Source of the DNA: Candidatus Competibacteraceae bacterium
GTDB lineage: Bacteria; Pseudomonadota; Gammaproteobacteria; Competibacterales; Competibacteraceae
Direction: 5' to 3'
Length of the DNA: 64,000 bases
Assembly (NCBI GenBank): GCA_003989085.1
Contig: RXIV01000007.1
Location: forward strand, 1 to 64,000
Shown here: positions 10,371 to 19,261 of the stretch, piece by piece
How the letters are laid out: every line of letters starts with the position of its first letter
Numbering within the stretch: the first letter of the stretch is position 1
Notes under the pieces: model-generated
The model's database searches: none
What the model was told of the DNA's origin: nothing
What the model saw: the letters and a program-made list of their open reading frames with translations, nothing else
Position numbers and translations under genes: made by a program

Positions 10371-11146
10371 TCAGCCGCTTTCAGCGTAACCGGTTCCGAC
10401 TGCGCATAGGCTCGAATGGCTTGCAAGGTTTCCCGCTTGCTGTACTGATACGCGCCGCGACCGCCGAATAACGCGGCGTGTTTGGACTGAAAATCGTATT
10501 GCGCTGGTGGGTTGGCGAGGGTGTTTTGAAACTCACGGCCAAATCCATTTTGGGCGACTTCAGCAACGCTGATCGGTTCAGCGGTCAAGTGGATCAGTGA
10601 AAGCTTCGCCTGCAACGCTATCTGAATGTCGTACCAGAGATTGACCATCGGGTAAAACTGAAACACGCCCCGGCTGTCGATGGCGTCCAGGTTATTGTCA
10701 TTCAAGAAATCGAAGATGGCGTTCTTGCGCAATCTGGGACCCACCAAGCCGGGTAGCCGGACAATTAGATGCTGGGGAAACTGGGACTCGACAAAGGTTT
10801 CCAGATACCGGCGATGCAGACCGTAGGGTTGCAAGCCGTTTTCATCAACCGCTGTGTCCTCAGTGACGCCAAACGGGTTTTTGAATACGTCTACCGTGCT
10901 GATGAGGATAAAAGTCTGGCACTGGATGGTTTTGAGATGACCGATCAGACGCTCGATATTCTGCCAATCCGTTGCTGGTTCACGATTCGCGATCCATTTT
11001 TGGGCGGGGGCAGCGGCGCAAATCACTGAATCAAATGATTTGCTTTCAATATTGCTTATATTGGTTGAGCGATAAAGATTGTTGAATCCGTGCTGTTTTA
11101 ACAGCGTGGTGCCGATAAAGCCGGTGAACCCGATAAGACTATCCAT
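10361..11146 (-). CDS. NAD(P)-dependent epimerase/dehydratase-like SDR
   Basis: 261 residues. The glycine motif GFTGFIGTTLL comes at the very start, followed by VICAAAPAQKW, ILISTVDVF with the conserved Ser, and YGLHRRYLE with the YxxxR/K pair in modified form. This resembles extended SDRs of nucleotide-sugar clusters that reduce or epimerise sugars. The glycine-rich loop begins only five residues in, so the start is well set. It lies downstream of the large membrane protein with 77 bases between. Confidence 0.7.
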   Translation of the reverse strand: MDSLIGFTGFIGTTLLKQHGFNNLYRSTNISNIESKSFDSVICAAAPAQKWIANREPATDWQNIERLIGHLKTIQCQTFILISTVDVFKNPFGVTEDTAVDENGLQPYGLHRRYLETFVESQFPQHLIVRLPGLVGPRLRKNAIFDFLNDNNLDAIDSRGVFQFYPMVNLWYDIQIALQAKLSLIHLTAEPISVAEVAQNGFGREFQNTLANPPAQYDFQSKHAALFGGRGAYQYSKRETLQAIRAYAQSEPVTLKAADQA

Positions 11147-11223
11147 GAGGTTAACTTCCTCTATTATAGGCTAATTGCCATTTTAAAAGAGAAAAATACC
11201 AAAAAAGTGATTAAAAAATTAGT

Positions 11224-13110
11224 TCACTTGACATCATATTTCATGATTTTTACTAAGCGATAGACTTCTAAACATGCTATCCCATCACCTCCAAAGCCGC
11301 TACGAGATGGATAAAATATTGCTTGTGGATTCTTATAAACTAATTCACCAAACTCAAACCCATTCGGTAGCCAAGGATCGAGCGGTGTTTCATCTGCTTC
11401 TGCTACACCAGATGCCTTTAGGTATAACAGATATATCTCTTCTTGGCCTTTTGGAATTTCCTTATGGTGAGCAACCGTTTTCCGCGGTGAATAAAAAATA
11501 GGGGGACGAGCAAGCCATCCCATTTGCTTAATATTTGTTTTGCTCCTACCAACGAGGATCACGGCATTTTCAGGCAGCACTTTATCAAGAGCTTGATAAT
11601 CCTTAAATAAGGCTGAATATCTATTTAGAAAATCTAACTTGTTCTCAAGACCCAAGCCTACTCTTCCGAGGTTGTAGGCAAAAGCCGCATTGATTATTAA
11701 CCATGGGAGAGAAAGACCAAGAACCACGATTATTGCGGCCTTTTTCCTTTTCACAGTTATTAAACTTAGCGAAATCATTCCGAGTGCAAAGATTGCAAAC
11801 TGGAGACCTGTTAAATGTCTTAGCTCCCAAGGCATAAAAAGAAAAATAAAAATTGATTGCGTAAAGAGTATCGTTAGAACAAATTTTTTCTTATTAAATT
11901 TATCTTTCAATATTATGTAAAATAATATTCCGAGCCAAAGAGATACACTCCATAGGGCTATTTCATACCTGTACATAAAATTCTGTTTGAAGATATTACG
12001 TGTAGCATTATATGAACTAATCGCTTCTTGCCCAAAATAGTTTGTATTGAATATCTCAGCAGTCAAAATTCCGAGCGGTGATCCCGTATTAAACCACAAC
12101 CAGCTGACTATGGGACCGAAGACAATTAACCAAAGCGCACTAGGGAAAACCACATCAAATATCGTGAATTTTCGCTCGTAAACCCGCAGGCCATATGCAA
12201 TAGTAATCAGCACTAATGCGAGAGGAAGCATAAATAATCGTGAAGAAACTGCGGCAATTGATGCCATAGTAATTAGAATTAAAAACTCTCTATGACCATA
12301 ATCACTTATAATGCTATTTCGTTCCCATAGGAGATAAAATGATAATGTTACAGCAAGAAAACCGAAAGCATGGGGACCAACAGTAATTAAAAAATTAATT
12401 GCGGCTGGCTGGCTAATAATCACAATCCAAGTTAACAAGGCCAGCGTCTTATCGCCTGAATAAGAAAGAACCATGTAGTAGAGAAACCAACTGAGCATAA
12501 TTAACATAGCACAAGAAAGTGTTCCACCTGCATCGGGATACCCTAATGCATGAAAAGGTGCCTGAGCGATTTGAAAAAATAGGTGTGGGAATACGGTAGC
12601 CTCCATAGGCATTCGATAGGCCAAAAGGCTCTGATCTGCAACGATACGATATCCTACGATAATATGGTAAGCAGTCTCATCATGTCTCGTGGAAGGAGCC
12701 GCGCTAGATATGAGTAACCATATAGAAATCATAATAATAATAGCTTTTAGAGCAGTGTTTAATAACTGATATTCATCTTCTTTTTGGCTAACAGGAAATA
12801 ATTGCGGAACCCATTGTATTCTCTCTCTTATAAAATAGAGCCAGATGATTCCAACGCAATTCGTAATAAACAAAATTAAGATCAACATCGCTTTAGTCGA
12901 AAATCCTGTCATTGCCAAGATTTGCACCAATATAGAAAATACGGTCAAACCGGTTAACAGTCCCATTGGCTGAAGCCAGGGTGAACGGAGTTTGATATTT
13001 ATCAAATCAAGAATTGCAACTCCAAATCCGCAGAATCCTATTGCTGAATACAAACCCAATATAACAACGAATAGAGAGTTGTAGTGTGGGAGATTTATCC
13101 ATCCACTCAT
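11224..13110 (-). CDS. Large polytopic membrane protein, GT-C glycosyltransferase-like
   Basis: 628 residues with at least ten hydrophobic segments, then a soluble C-terminal domain of about 150 residues. The loop SSAAPSTRHDETAYHIIVGYRI after an early helix has an acidic pair in the place where PMT/ArnT-type enzymes carry the catalytic Asp. No family can be named firmly. Its DNA is far richer in A+T than all neighbours and uses ATA, TTA and AAT codons freely, which indicates recent transfer. It sits between an FAD oxidoreductase and an SDR gene. Confidence 0.6.
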   Translation of the reverse strand: MSGWINLPHYNSLFVVILGLYSAIGFCGFGVAILDLINIKLRSPWLQPMGLLTGLTVFSILVQILAMTGFSTKAMLILILFITNCVGIIWLYFIRERIQWVPQLFPVSQKEDEYQLLNTALKAIIIMISIWLLISSAAPSTRHDETAYHIIVGYRIVADQSLLAYRMPMEATVFPHLFFQIAQAPFHALGYPDAGGTLSCAMLIMLSWFLYYMVLSYSGDKTLALLTWIVIISQPAAINFLITVGPHAFGFLAVTLSFYLLWERNSIISDYGHREFLILITMASIAAVSSRLFMLPLALVLITIAYGLRVYERKFTIFDVVFPSALWLIVFGPIVSWLWFNTGSPLGILTAEIFNTNYFGQEAISSYNATRNIFKQNFMYRYEIALWSVSLWLGILFYIILKDKFNKKKFVLTILFTQSIFIFLFMPWELRHLTGLQFAIFALGMISLSLITVKRKKAAIIVVLGLSLPWLIINAAFAYNLGRVGLGLENKLDFLNRYSALFKDYQALDKVLPENAVILVGRSKTNIKQMGWLARPPIFYSPRKTVAHHKEIPKGQEEIYLLYLKASGVAEADETPLDPWLPNGFEFGELVYKNPQAIFYPSRSGFGGDGIACLEVYRLVKIMKYDVK

Positions 13111-13141
13111 AAGAATATCTCCGAATCAGTGGCTAAGGTGT

Positions 13142-14266
13142 TCATAATATTTCCTTATCCAGCTTTTCTAAACAATCATAAATATTGTCAATCTTCCCGC
13201 CCAGAATCGAATAACACCCCGGCAATTCAGGATGCTTTTCAAACAGAATCGGTCGCCCGTCGTCGCCTTCGTTTTTCACCAGAACTGTTTTCACTTCAAA
13301 CAGCGAATCCACATAACGCGCATCCAGTACCGCTGGCAAATACCGCGCTACATCCCGAACCATCCGATCCACCCGGGTCACGCACTCGTAATTCTCCAAT
13401 CGCTGATAAGGATCGATTCCCGGTTGATCCAGCCAATGCAAATGCGGGGTATAACGGACATGCGAGAGGGTATGCAGCTTGCGGGGTGGAAACGGCATCA
13501 TCGAGAAAAACGGCCCATCCATGACGGTGACGCCTAACCCGGCCAAGGCAGCGGGCGGCTCCATCAACGCCATTTCGGTAATTTCCTGCTTCAAGCGAGT
13601 CCGTGTACCGGGGAAATCCCCGCTGAACTGATTGAGGCCGCTGTAGGTGCAATTGAACACAGTGCGCGCCGTCAGCGTCTCGCTCACGCCCGTCGCGATT
13701 TGCGCACAATCCACCGCCAACCGTGACGTTTCAGTCCGAATGCTGTTGACGTGGACGCCCAATCGGACTTCAACCCCGGTGCGGTTTAACTCCGCTGCGG
13801 CCTGAACCGCCAGCACACTGGCATCAAAAGCGTATTCCTGCACCAGAAACACCGCCTCAATCAAGCGTGGCTCAAATAGCTTGGATAGTGCTTGGGGCGC
13901 GGGTTCGAGCTTGGCCCCAATGTCTTTGCAAAACCGGACAAACTGCTTGGCGGTGACGTTCGAGTTGCGGCGGGCAATGGCGTAGAGCTTGGTGAAATCG
14001 CGCTTTACCGCGTCGGGATAATCGCGCACAAAGCTGGGCAGATTGACCCGGCTGCGATAAGCGGTCGTGAAACTGCGTGGATAGTGATAACCGTTGTGAA
14101 TCCGGGCCTGATTGTTGTATGAGGATCGAGTCAGCAGCTTCTGTTCCCGTTCCAACAACGCCACCCGCGAAAATCCGCGCCGGGTCGTCAGCTCACAGGC
14201 AATAGCGGTTCCATAAAAGCCCCCGCCAATGATGATCGCGTCATACAGCGCCATGCGGTTCTCCAA
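13142..14266 (-). CDS. FAD-dependent oxidoreductase (DAO family)
   Basis: 374 residues beginning with a Rossmann motif (IIIGGGFYGTAIA), followed by VALLEREQKLLTRSSYNNQA, where the family places the second FAD contact, and ending with a C-terminal FAD contact (YSILGGKIDNIYD). The family oxidises amino acids, glycerol-3-phosphate or similar; the substrate is not evident. The start may be the first Met or Met5 (14254). It lies eight bases from the upstream GT2 gene, so the two are probably co-transcribed. Confidence 0.75.
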   Translation of the reverse strand: MENRMALYDAIIIGGGFYGTAIACELTTRRGFSRVALLEREQKLLTRSSYNNQARIHNGYHYPRSFTTAYRSRVNLPSFVRDYPDAVKRDFTKLYAIARRNSNVTAKQFVRFCKDIGAKLEPAPQALSKLFEPRLIEAVFLVQEYAFDASVLAVQAAAELNRTGVEVRLGVHVNSIRTETSRLAVDCAQIATGVSETLTARTVFNCTYSGLNQFSGDFPGTRTRLKQEITEMALMEPPAALAGLGVTVMDGPFFSMMPFPPRKLHTLSHVRYTPHLHWLDQPGIDPYQRLENYECVTRVDRMVRDVARYLPAVLDARYVDSLFEVKTVLVKNEGDDGRPILFEKHPELPGCYSILGGKIDNIYDCLEKLDKEIL

Positions 14267-14273
14267 TCAGCCG

Positions 14274-15299
14274 CTACGCCGAGCGACCACCGGCGTTGCC
14301 GTCGGTGTCTTGTGGGATGACACACGCCTCTTCTATGTTTAACCGCTGGCGTCGGGTCATCACTGCACTGGTGAACTCTTGCGCCACATGGTAGGGCGGC
14401 CCTTCCTGACTGAGCCGGGCCATGTGCAGGATGTATTCGCTCAGCATCAACAGCACCAGAGAAATCAGAAAAAACATCCCGGACTGTTGCAGCGATAAGG
14501 TGACCCAGCCCGGCGCGACGTTTTCCTTGGCAATCGCAATGATGATGACGTAGCCGGAATACACCAGATTGGCGACCGCGCCGAACAGCGACAGCAAGGT
14601 CATCAACCGCATCGGCCCGCGAGTGGTCGCCACCATCAACCGCATCCCGTGATCAATGCTTTCGCCCAAGTGTTTTTTCCGGTGGGTTTTCGGCGGCGCG
14701 CTGTAACTCAGATTGGCTTTGGAAAAGCCGGAGGTCGCTGGCAAATGGCGATAGATCAACGCCGGAGTCGGGTGCTGCAAAATGAAATTCACCACCCGCT
14801 TGCTGATGATCCGGTAAGGCGGCGCTTCCCTCGCCATATCAATGCCATTGAACCACTGATAAAGCGTTCTGAACGCCCAAGCGCAACTGCGATAGGCCAA
14901 ACTCTGCGGCGATTTCTGCTCGTTGACCGCAAACACCACATCAGCGCCCGATACCGCCTGATCCAACAGATTCGGCAAAAACTGAATGTCATCCGCCAAT
15001 GGATCGATGACCGCCACGAAATCCCCCAGCGCGTTTTCCAGACCGGCCCAAGACGCCGTGTCCGAGTCCACTTCCTTGGTCAGCGCGTAAATTTGCAGAT
15101 TGGGAAAACCCTGCTCGCCAGTGAGTTGCTTGAGCGCAGCCACGCTATCGTCATCAGAGGCGTTGTCCACAATGATCAACTCATAATCGCTGACCAAAGG
15201 CGCAACCGTAGTGGTCATCTGTTCGATGATCGCGTGCAATTCAGCGGATTGATTACGCAAGACCAGCACAACTGATAAAAACACTGGGAAATAGGTCAT
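14274..15299 (-). CDS. Family 2 glycosyltransferase with C-terminal membrane helices (ArnC/GtrB-like)
   Basis: 341 residues: an N-terminal GT-A domain with LSVVLVLRNQS, IIVDNASDDDSV and AVIDPLADD, and two strong helices near the C-terminus (LMTLLSLFGAVANLVYSGYV and MFFLISLVLLMLSEYILHM). This is the layout of ArnC/GtrB polyprenyl-phosphate sugar synthases. A strong AAAGGAGATCAG ribosome site supports this start. It is the first gene of the seven-gene minus-strand sugar cluster. Confidence 0.8.
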   Translation of the reverse strand: MTYFPVFLSVVLVLRNQSAELHAIIEQMTTTVAPLVSDYELIIVDNASDDDSVAALKQLTGEQGFPNLQIYALTKEVDSDTASWAGLENALGDFVAVIDPLADDIQFLPNLLDQAVSGADVVFAVNEQKSPQSLAYRSCAWAFRTLYQWFNGIDMAREAPPYRIISKRVVNFILQHPTPALIYRHLPATSGFSKANLSYSAPPKTHRKKHLGESIDHGMRLMVATTRGPMRLMTLLSLFGAVANLVYSGYVIIIAIAKENVAPGWVTLSLQQSGMFFLISLVLLMLSEYILHMARLSQEGPPYHVAQEFTSAVMTRRQRLNIEEACVIPQDTDGNAGGRSA

Positions 15300-15424
15300 C
15301 TGATCTCCTTTAATTTCGCATCAAATCCTATCATATTGTGCTTATTATGAGCAATTTCGGTGATTCCAACCATCAACAGGTTATTTTTTATACAGCCTTT
15401 CAGTGGCTATAGGAGTCCTACTTG

Positions 15425-15527
15425 AGTTGTGGAAAACGGCAAAATCCCCCCTAACCCCCCTTTGAAAAAGGGGGGTTAGGGGGGATTTCCGACCAGGCGC
15501 GACCACAACTCATTCAGGAAACCTATA
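15425..15527 (-). repeat. Palindromic dispersed repeat, copy 3
   Basis: Read on the minus strand it begins TATAGGTTTCCTGAATGAG, then TTGTGGTCGCGCC, GGTCGGAAATCCCCCC, a hairpin of C-run and G-run around TTTTTCAAA, and GGGGGGATTTTGCC, ending TTTTCCACAAC. It is nearly identical to the left two-thirds of copy 2 but lacks the CCGCGTGAGCGG block, so it is a more perfect palindrome. It lies between the glycan cluster and ycgL. Confidence 0.8.
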
Positions 15528-15531
15528 TCCC

Positions 15532-15792
15532 TCAATGCCGGACGCTGGATTCTTGCCACGCTTCACTGCGCGGCATCTGCAAATGCCAGCCGCGCTCCGC
15601 CAGATTTCGCAGCACCTCCGCCGTATCCTCCAGCGCCAGCTTTCGTTCCGGAAGCAACTCCAGATCCATGACATGCTCCGGTTCGCCGATCAGTTTCAGC
15701 AACGCCTCGGGAATCCGGGAAAAATCATCACGGACCGCGACATAAAGATAGGTATCCGCTTTCCGGCGGCTTTTATAGATGGCGCATTGCAT
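15532..15792 (-). CDS. ycgL: YcgL domain-containing protein
   Basis: 86 residues: MQCAIYKSRRKADTYLYV, then DDFSRIPEALLKLIGEPEHV and a C-terminal WHLQMP. This matches the YcgL family (YKS..K..TYLY, DDFSRVPE), a small conserved gammaproteobacterial protein of unknown biochemical function. It often lies near rnd, minD or other housekeeping genes, but here it stands alone after a palindromic repeat. Confidence 0.85.
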   Translation of the reverse strand: MQCAIYKSRRKADTYLYVAVRDDFSRIPEALLKLIGEPEHVMDLELLPERKLALEDTAEVLRNLAERGWHLQMPRSEAWQESSVRH

Positions 15793-15916
15793 GGAGGCGT
15801 CTCCGGGCAGAAGGGTTGGGTACGAGTGGATATAATGCGCCAGATTACAAAAACGATGCCGCCTTGGGAGCCAACGCCATGATTCAAATCACCGTCCGCT
15901 TGCGCCGCATGGTTGA

Positions 15917-17392
15917 GTGACCGCCATGCACCTGCTCAGTTTGATTCTGTGGGTTCCTTTCTTCGGCGCAGTATTGATTGCGCTACTGCCAGCGGCGCAA
16001 CCCCGGCTGATTCGCAGCCTGGCGCTGTTCCATGCCGGGTTGGCCTTGCTTCTGTCATGGAGCCTGCCTGCCGCCTTTGATTACAGCAGCGCGGCGATCC
16101 AGTTCGTCGAACAAGTGGTTTGGAGTTCCACTGTTGGCGTCTCCTACGCGCTGGGTGTGGACGGGCTGTCGCTGCCGATGGTGCTGCTGGCGACATTGCT
16201 GTCTGGGGTGGCGCTGCTGGCCTCGAAACCGATGAAGACCGGCGCCAAGGGCTATCATGCCTGGATGCTGCTGCTGGAATTTGCGATGCTAGGCGTGTTC
16301 ATGGCCCAGGATTGGTCGCTGTTCTTCATGTTCTGGGAGTTGACCCTGATCCCGCTGTTTTTCCTCATCGATCTGTGGGGCGGCGAGAAGCGCCATACCG
16401 CCAGCTTGAGTTTTGTGCTGTACACCATGGGCGGCTCAATTTTCATCCTGATCGGCCTAATCATCGCTTACCAGCTCACCCCCACCCATTCCTTCGCCAT
16501 GACCGCGATTGCCGAAGCAGCGACGGCCTTGCCCCGCCGGGAACAGATTTGGTTGCTGTTGGCTTTTCTGGTTGGCTTCGGAGTGAAAGTTCCTATTTTC
16601 CCTTTGCATGGCTGGCTGCCGCTGGCCCATGTTGAAGCGCCTAGCCCGGTCAGCATCCTGCTGTCAGGGGTGCTGCTGAAAATGGGCGCTTACGGGTTGT
16701 TGCGAGTCGCGCCGATCCTGCCGGAAGCTACGGTGCTGTTGCAGCCGTTGCTGGCCGGGATTGCGCTGGTCAGCATTCTGTACGGCGGGCTGCTGGCCTG
16801 GCGGCAAAGTGACTTGAAGGCGATGATCGCCTATTCCTCGATTAGCCACATGGGCGTGGTGCTGCTTGGCATTTCGGCGCTCAATCCCATTGGCCTGCTC
16901 GGCGCAATGTTGCAAATGGCCGCGCATGGTTTGATCGCCGGGATGTTGTTTTTACTGATTGGCTTGCTCTATGAGCGCACCCACAGCCGCGAAGCGGCGG
17001 ACTACGGGGCGCTAGCGCGGGTGACGCCCCGTTTCGCGCTGTTTATCACCCTGGCGCTGCTGGCCGGGATGGGAATGCCGGGGCTGGCCGGCTTTGTCGC
17101 GGAATTGCATGTATTGATCGGCGGTTTTCAGCAGTGGGGCTGGCTGATGTTGCTGGCCAGTTTGGGCGTGTTGATGAGTGCAGCCTATGGTTTTCGCACG
17201 ATTGGCGGCCTGTTTACCGGCCCGCCGCGCCCGGAACTGGCCGATTTGCCCGATCTGCGGCCGTGGGAACTGGCGGCGGCCTTGCCTTTGGCAGCGGGCT
17301 TGCTGCTGCTGGGGCTGAAGCCCGCGCCACTGGTTGAGTTGGTAGGCGCGAAGATCGCGGAACTGGCCGCAGTCTTCGCCCGGTTGCTGTAG
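15917..17392 (+). CDS. NuoM-like proton-translocating NADH-quinone oxidoreductase/antiporter subunit
   Basis: About 490 residues, 13-14 helices. The conserved Glu of helix 5 (FFMFWELTLIPLFFLI), the Lys of helix 7 (GVKVPIFPLHGWLPLAHVEAPSPVS) and a further helix Lys (QSDLKAMIAYSSISHMG) are all present, as in NuoM and MrpD. No other nuo, mrp or hyd gene adjoins it, so it may serve a second complex I, a bicarbonate or cation pump, or be an extra copy. Start is GTG 15917 or ATG 15926. A 13-codon ORF at 15879-15920 overlaps the GTG start as GTGA. A small AAGGCT/AGCCTT hairpin follows the stop. Confidence 0.85.
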   Translation: MTAMHLLSLILWVPFFGAVLIALLPAAQPRLIRSLALFHAGLALLLSWSLPAAFDYSSAAIQFVEQVVWSSTVGVSYALGVDGLSLPMVLLATLLSGVALLASKPMKTGAKGYHAWMLLLEFAMLGVFMAQDWSLFFMFWELTLIPLFFLIDLWGGEKRHTASLSFVLYTMGGSIFILIGLIIAYQLTPTHSFAMTAIAEAATALPRREQIWLLLAFLVGFGVKVPIFPLHGWLPLAHVEAPSPVSILLSGVLLKMGAYGLLRVAPILPEATVLLQPLLAGIALVSILYGGLLAWRQSDLKAMIAYSSISHMGVVLLGISALNPIGLLGAMLQMAAHGLIAGMLFLLIGLLYERTHSREAADYGALARVTPRFALFITLALLAGMGMPGLAGFVAELHVLIGGFQQWGWLMLLASLGVLMSAAYGFRTIGGLFTGPPRPELADLPDLRPWELAAALPLAAGLLLLGLKPAPLVELVGAKIAELAAVFARLL

Positions 17393-17420
17393 AAAGGCTG
17401 AAAAAGCCTTGCATCGGGGT

Positions 17421-18608
17421 TTATCCGGCGGCGTGGTCCAAATCCCAGCGCGGCGATAAGGCCCGCAACCGTTTCACCGCCGCGCTGATCGCCGCAACGG
17501 CCAAGTCAATGTCCGCATTGGTGCTAAAGCGGCCCAGGCTGAACCGCACTGCGCCTCGCATGCGCCACTCGTCGCAGCCCATCGCCCGCAGTACATGCGA
17601 CGGTTCATAGCTGGCGGAGGTGCAGGCTGAACCGGTGGAAACTGCGATTTCTGGAGTCGCCGCTAACAGCGCCTCGGCGGCAATGCCAGCAAAACTGAGG
17701 TTGAGAATACCGGCGATGCGCTGTTCCGGGTGGCCGTTTAAGGTCACGCCGCCCAACTCGATCAAGCGCTGCTCCAGCCGGTCGCGCAAGGCCCGGATTT
17801 GGGCCGCTTCGACCGCCATAATGTCTCCAGCGATGCGGAACGCCTCACCCATCGCCGCGATCTGGTGGGTGGGCAAGGTTCCGGCCCGCCAGCCGTGTTC
17901 TTGACCTCCACCGTACAGCAACGGCTGCAAGCGCACCCGAACCGGAGATTGCCGGACATACAGCGCTCCGATGCCTTTGGGGCCGTAGAGCTTGTGGGCG
18001 CTCAGGCTGAGCAGATCAATGGGCAGCGTTTGTAGATCCAGCGGCAGTTTGCCGGCGCTCTGGGCGGCATCCACATGCAACAGAACCCCGCGCTGGCGGG
18101 TCATTTCGCCAAAGGCGGCGATGTCCTGGACGACGCCGGTTTCATTGTTGACGTGCATCAGCGACACCAGCGCAGTTTCGGGGCGCAGCGCCGCCGCCAG
18201 CCGATCCGGTGCAATTCGCCCATCCGGCGCCGGGTCCAGATAGCTGACGGCGCAGCCATCCCGCTCCAGCGCCCGACAGACATCAAGAATAGCTTTATGC
18301 TCGGTTTTGGCGGTGATGAGGTGTCGGCGAGGACTGCGGCTGATCGCCATGACGCCACGCAAGGCCAGGTTATTCGCCTCGGTTGCGCCGGAAGTCCAGA
18401 TGATTTCGCGGGGATTGGCGTGCAGGAGAGCGGCAACTTGAGCGCGGGCAATTTCTACTGCTTGCGCCGCTGCCCGACCATAGGGATGAGTGTTGGAAGA
18501 GGGATTGCCAAAGTCGCCATCCAGCGTTAAATGCTGGAGGAGCTGGGCGACGACTCGCGGGTCAACCGGCGTCGTCGCCGCATAATCCAGATAAACCGGC
18601 CCCGGCAT
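17421..18608 (-). CDS. Cysteine desulfurase (IscS/NifS family)
   Basis: A 395-residue PLP enzyme that takes sulfur from cysteine for Fe-S clusters or thio-modifications. Visible are YLDYAATTP at the start, TSGATEANNLA, HVDAAQSAGK (PLP contacts), the Schiff-base Lys206 in SAHKLYGPKG and the active Cys329 in STGSACTSASYEPSHVL. It follows iscR by 18 bases in the same direction, but iscU, iscA and hscBA are absent. I therefore leave the symbol open between iscS and a second nifS/iscS-like copy. Confidence 0.88.
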   Translation of the reverse strand: MPGPVYLDYAATTPVDPRVVAQLLQHLTLDGDFGNPSSNTHPYGRAAAQAVEIARAQVAALLHANPREIIWTSGATEANNLALRGVMAISRSPRRHLITAKTEHKAILDVCRALERDGCAVSYLDPAPDGRIAPDRLAAALRPETALVSLMHVNNETGVVQDIAAFGEMTRQRGVLLHVDAAQSAGKLPLDLQTLPIDLLSLSAHKLYGPKGIGALYVRQSPVRVRLQPLLYGGGQEHGWRAGTLPTHQIAAMGEAFRIAGDIMAVEAAQIRALRDRLEQRLIELGGVTLNGHPEQRIAGILNLSFAGIAAEALLAATPEIAVSTGSACTSASYEPSHVLRAMGCDEWRMRGAVRFSLGRFSTNADIDLAVAAISAAVKRLRALSPRWDLDHAAG

Positions 18609-18626
18609 GGGTGCAGGCGATCGCGC

Positions 18627-19115
18627 CTACATCGGCATTGTCGCCGGGAACCGCTCTACCGGCCGCTCACGTCGGCGCGAGGTGTTATTCTGGCGGCGAA
18701 CGATGTCGCAAACCTCCGGGCGCTCAACGAACTGAGCCAGAGTAATTCCTTCGAGGAAGGTGAAAATCTGGCTGCTCAGATCAGTCCACAGCTCATGCGT
18801 CAGGCAGCGGCGGCCTTCCTGGCAGTTTTCGTGACCAGAACAGCGAGTCGCGTCAAGCCGCTCGTCCACTGCGCCAATGATATCAGCGACAGTCACCATC
18901 TCCGGGGTGCGGGCTAACCGGTAGCCGCCGCCTGGACCCCGGACGCCTTCCACAAGATCACGCTTACGCAGTTTGGCGAACAACTGTTCCAGATAGGACA
19001 GTGAAATGCCCTGGCACTGGGAAATCTCGGACAAAGTCACCGGCCCAAACCGGTCGTGAATGGCGAGATGCATCATGGCGGTCACGGCGTAACGGCCTTT
19101 GGTCGAAAGTTTCAT
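18627..19115 (-). CDS. iscR: Fe-S cluster regulator IscR (Rrf2 family)
   Basis: 162 residues beginning MKLSTKGRYAVTAMMHLA, with the winged-helix recognition part GISLSYLEQLFAKLRK and RGPGGGYRLA. Cys92, Cys98, Cys104 and His107 are spaced exactly as the [2Fe-2S] ligands of E. coli IscR (RCSGHENCQEGRRCLTHELW). IscR senses cluster status and represses its own operon. A palindromic site and promoter lie just upstream, which fits autorepression of the iscR-desulfurase pair. Confidence 0.93.
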   Translation of the reverse strand: MKLSTKGRYAVTAMMHLAIHDRFGPVTLSEISQCQGISLSYLEQLFAKLRKRDLVEGVRGPGGGYRLARTPEMVTVADIIGAVDERLDATRCSGHENCQEGRRCLTHELWTDLSSQIFTFLEGITLAQFVERPEVCDIVRRQNNTSRRRERPVERFPATMPM

Positions 19116-19151
19116 CCGGTTTACCTCGCTGGTTGCCGGTTAGTGGAAATT

Positions 19152-19198
19152 CCTGACTAATAGTCAAGGAAACTATATTAACCCAGCAAGTTAGTCAA
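19152..19198 (-). promoter_or_regulatory. iscR promoter with a candidate IscR operator
   Basis: On the minus strand TTGACT (19193-19198) and TATAGT (19172-19177) form a -35/-10 pair with a short 15-base spacer. Directly downstream lies CCTTGACTATTAGTCAGG (19152-19169), containing the perfect palindrome TGACTATTAGTCA. Its half-sites match the TTGACT/AGTCAGG halves of type 1 IscR sites, although the centre is two bases shorter than the E. coli consensus. Confidence 0.55.
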
Positions 19199-19261
19199 CT
19201 ATTCTAGCCATTAATCCCCAACGATTTGTAGAATTTTTTCTGGAAGCGAATTTGGACAAGA

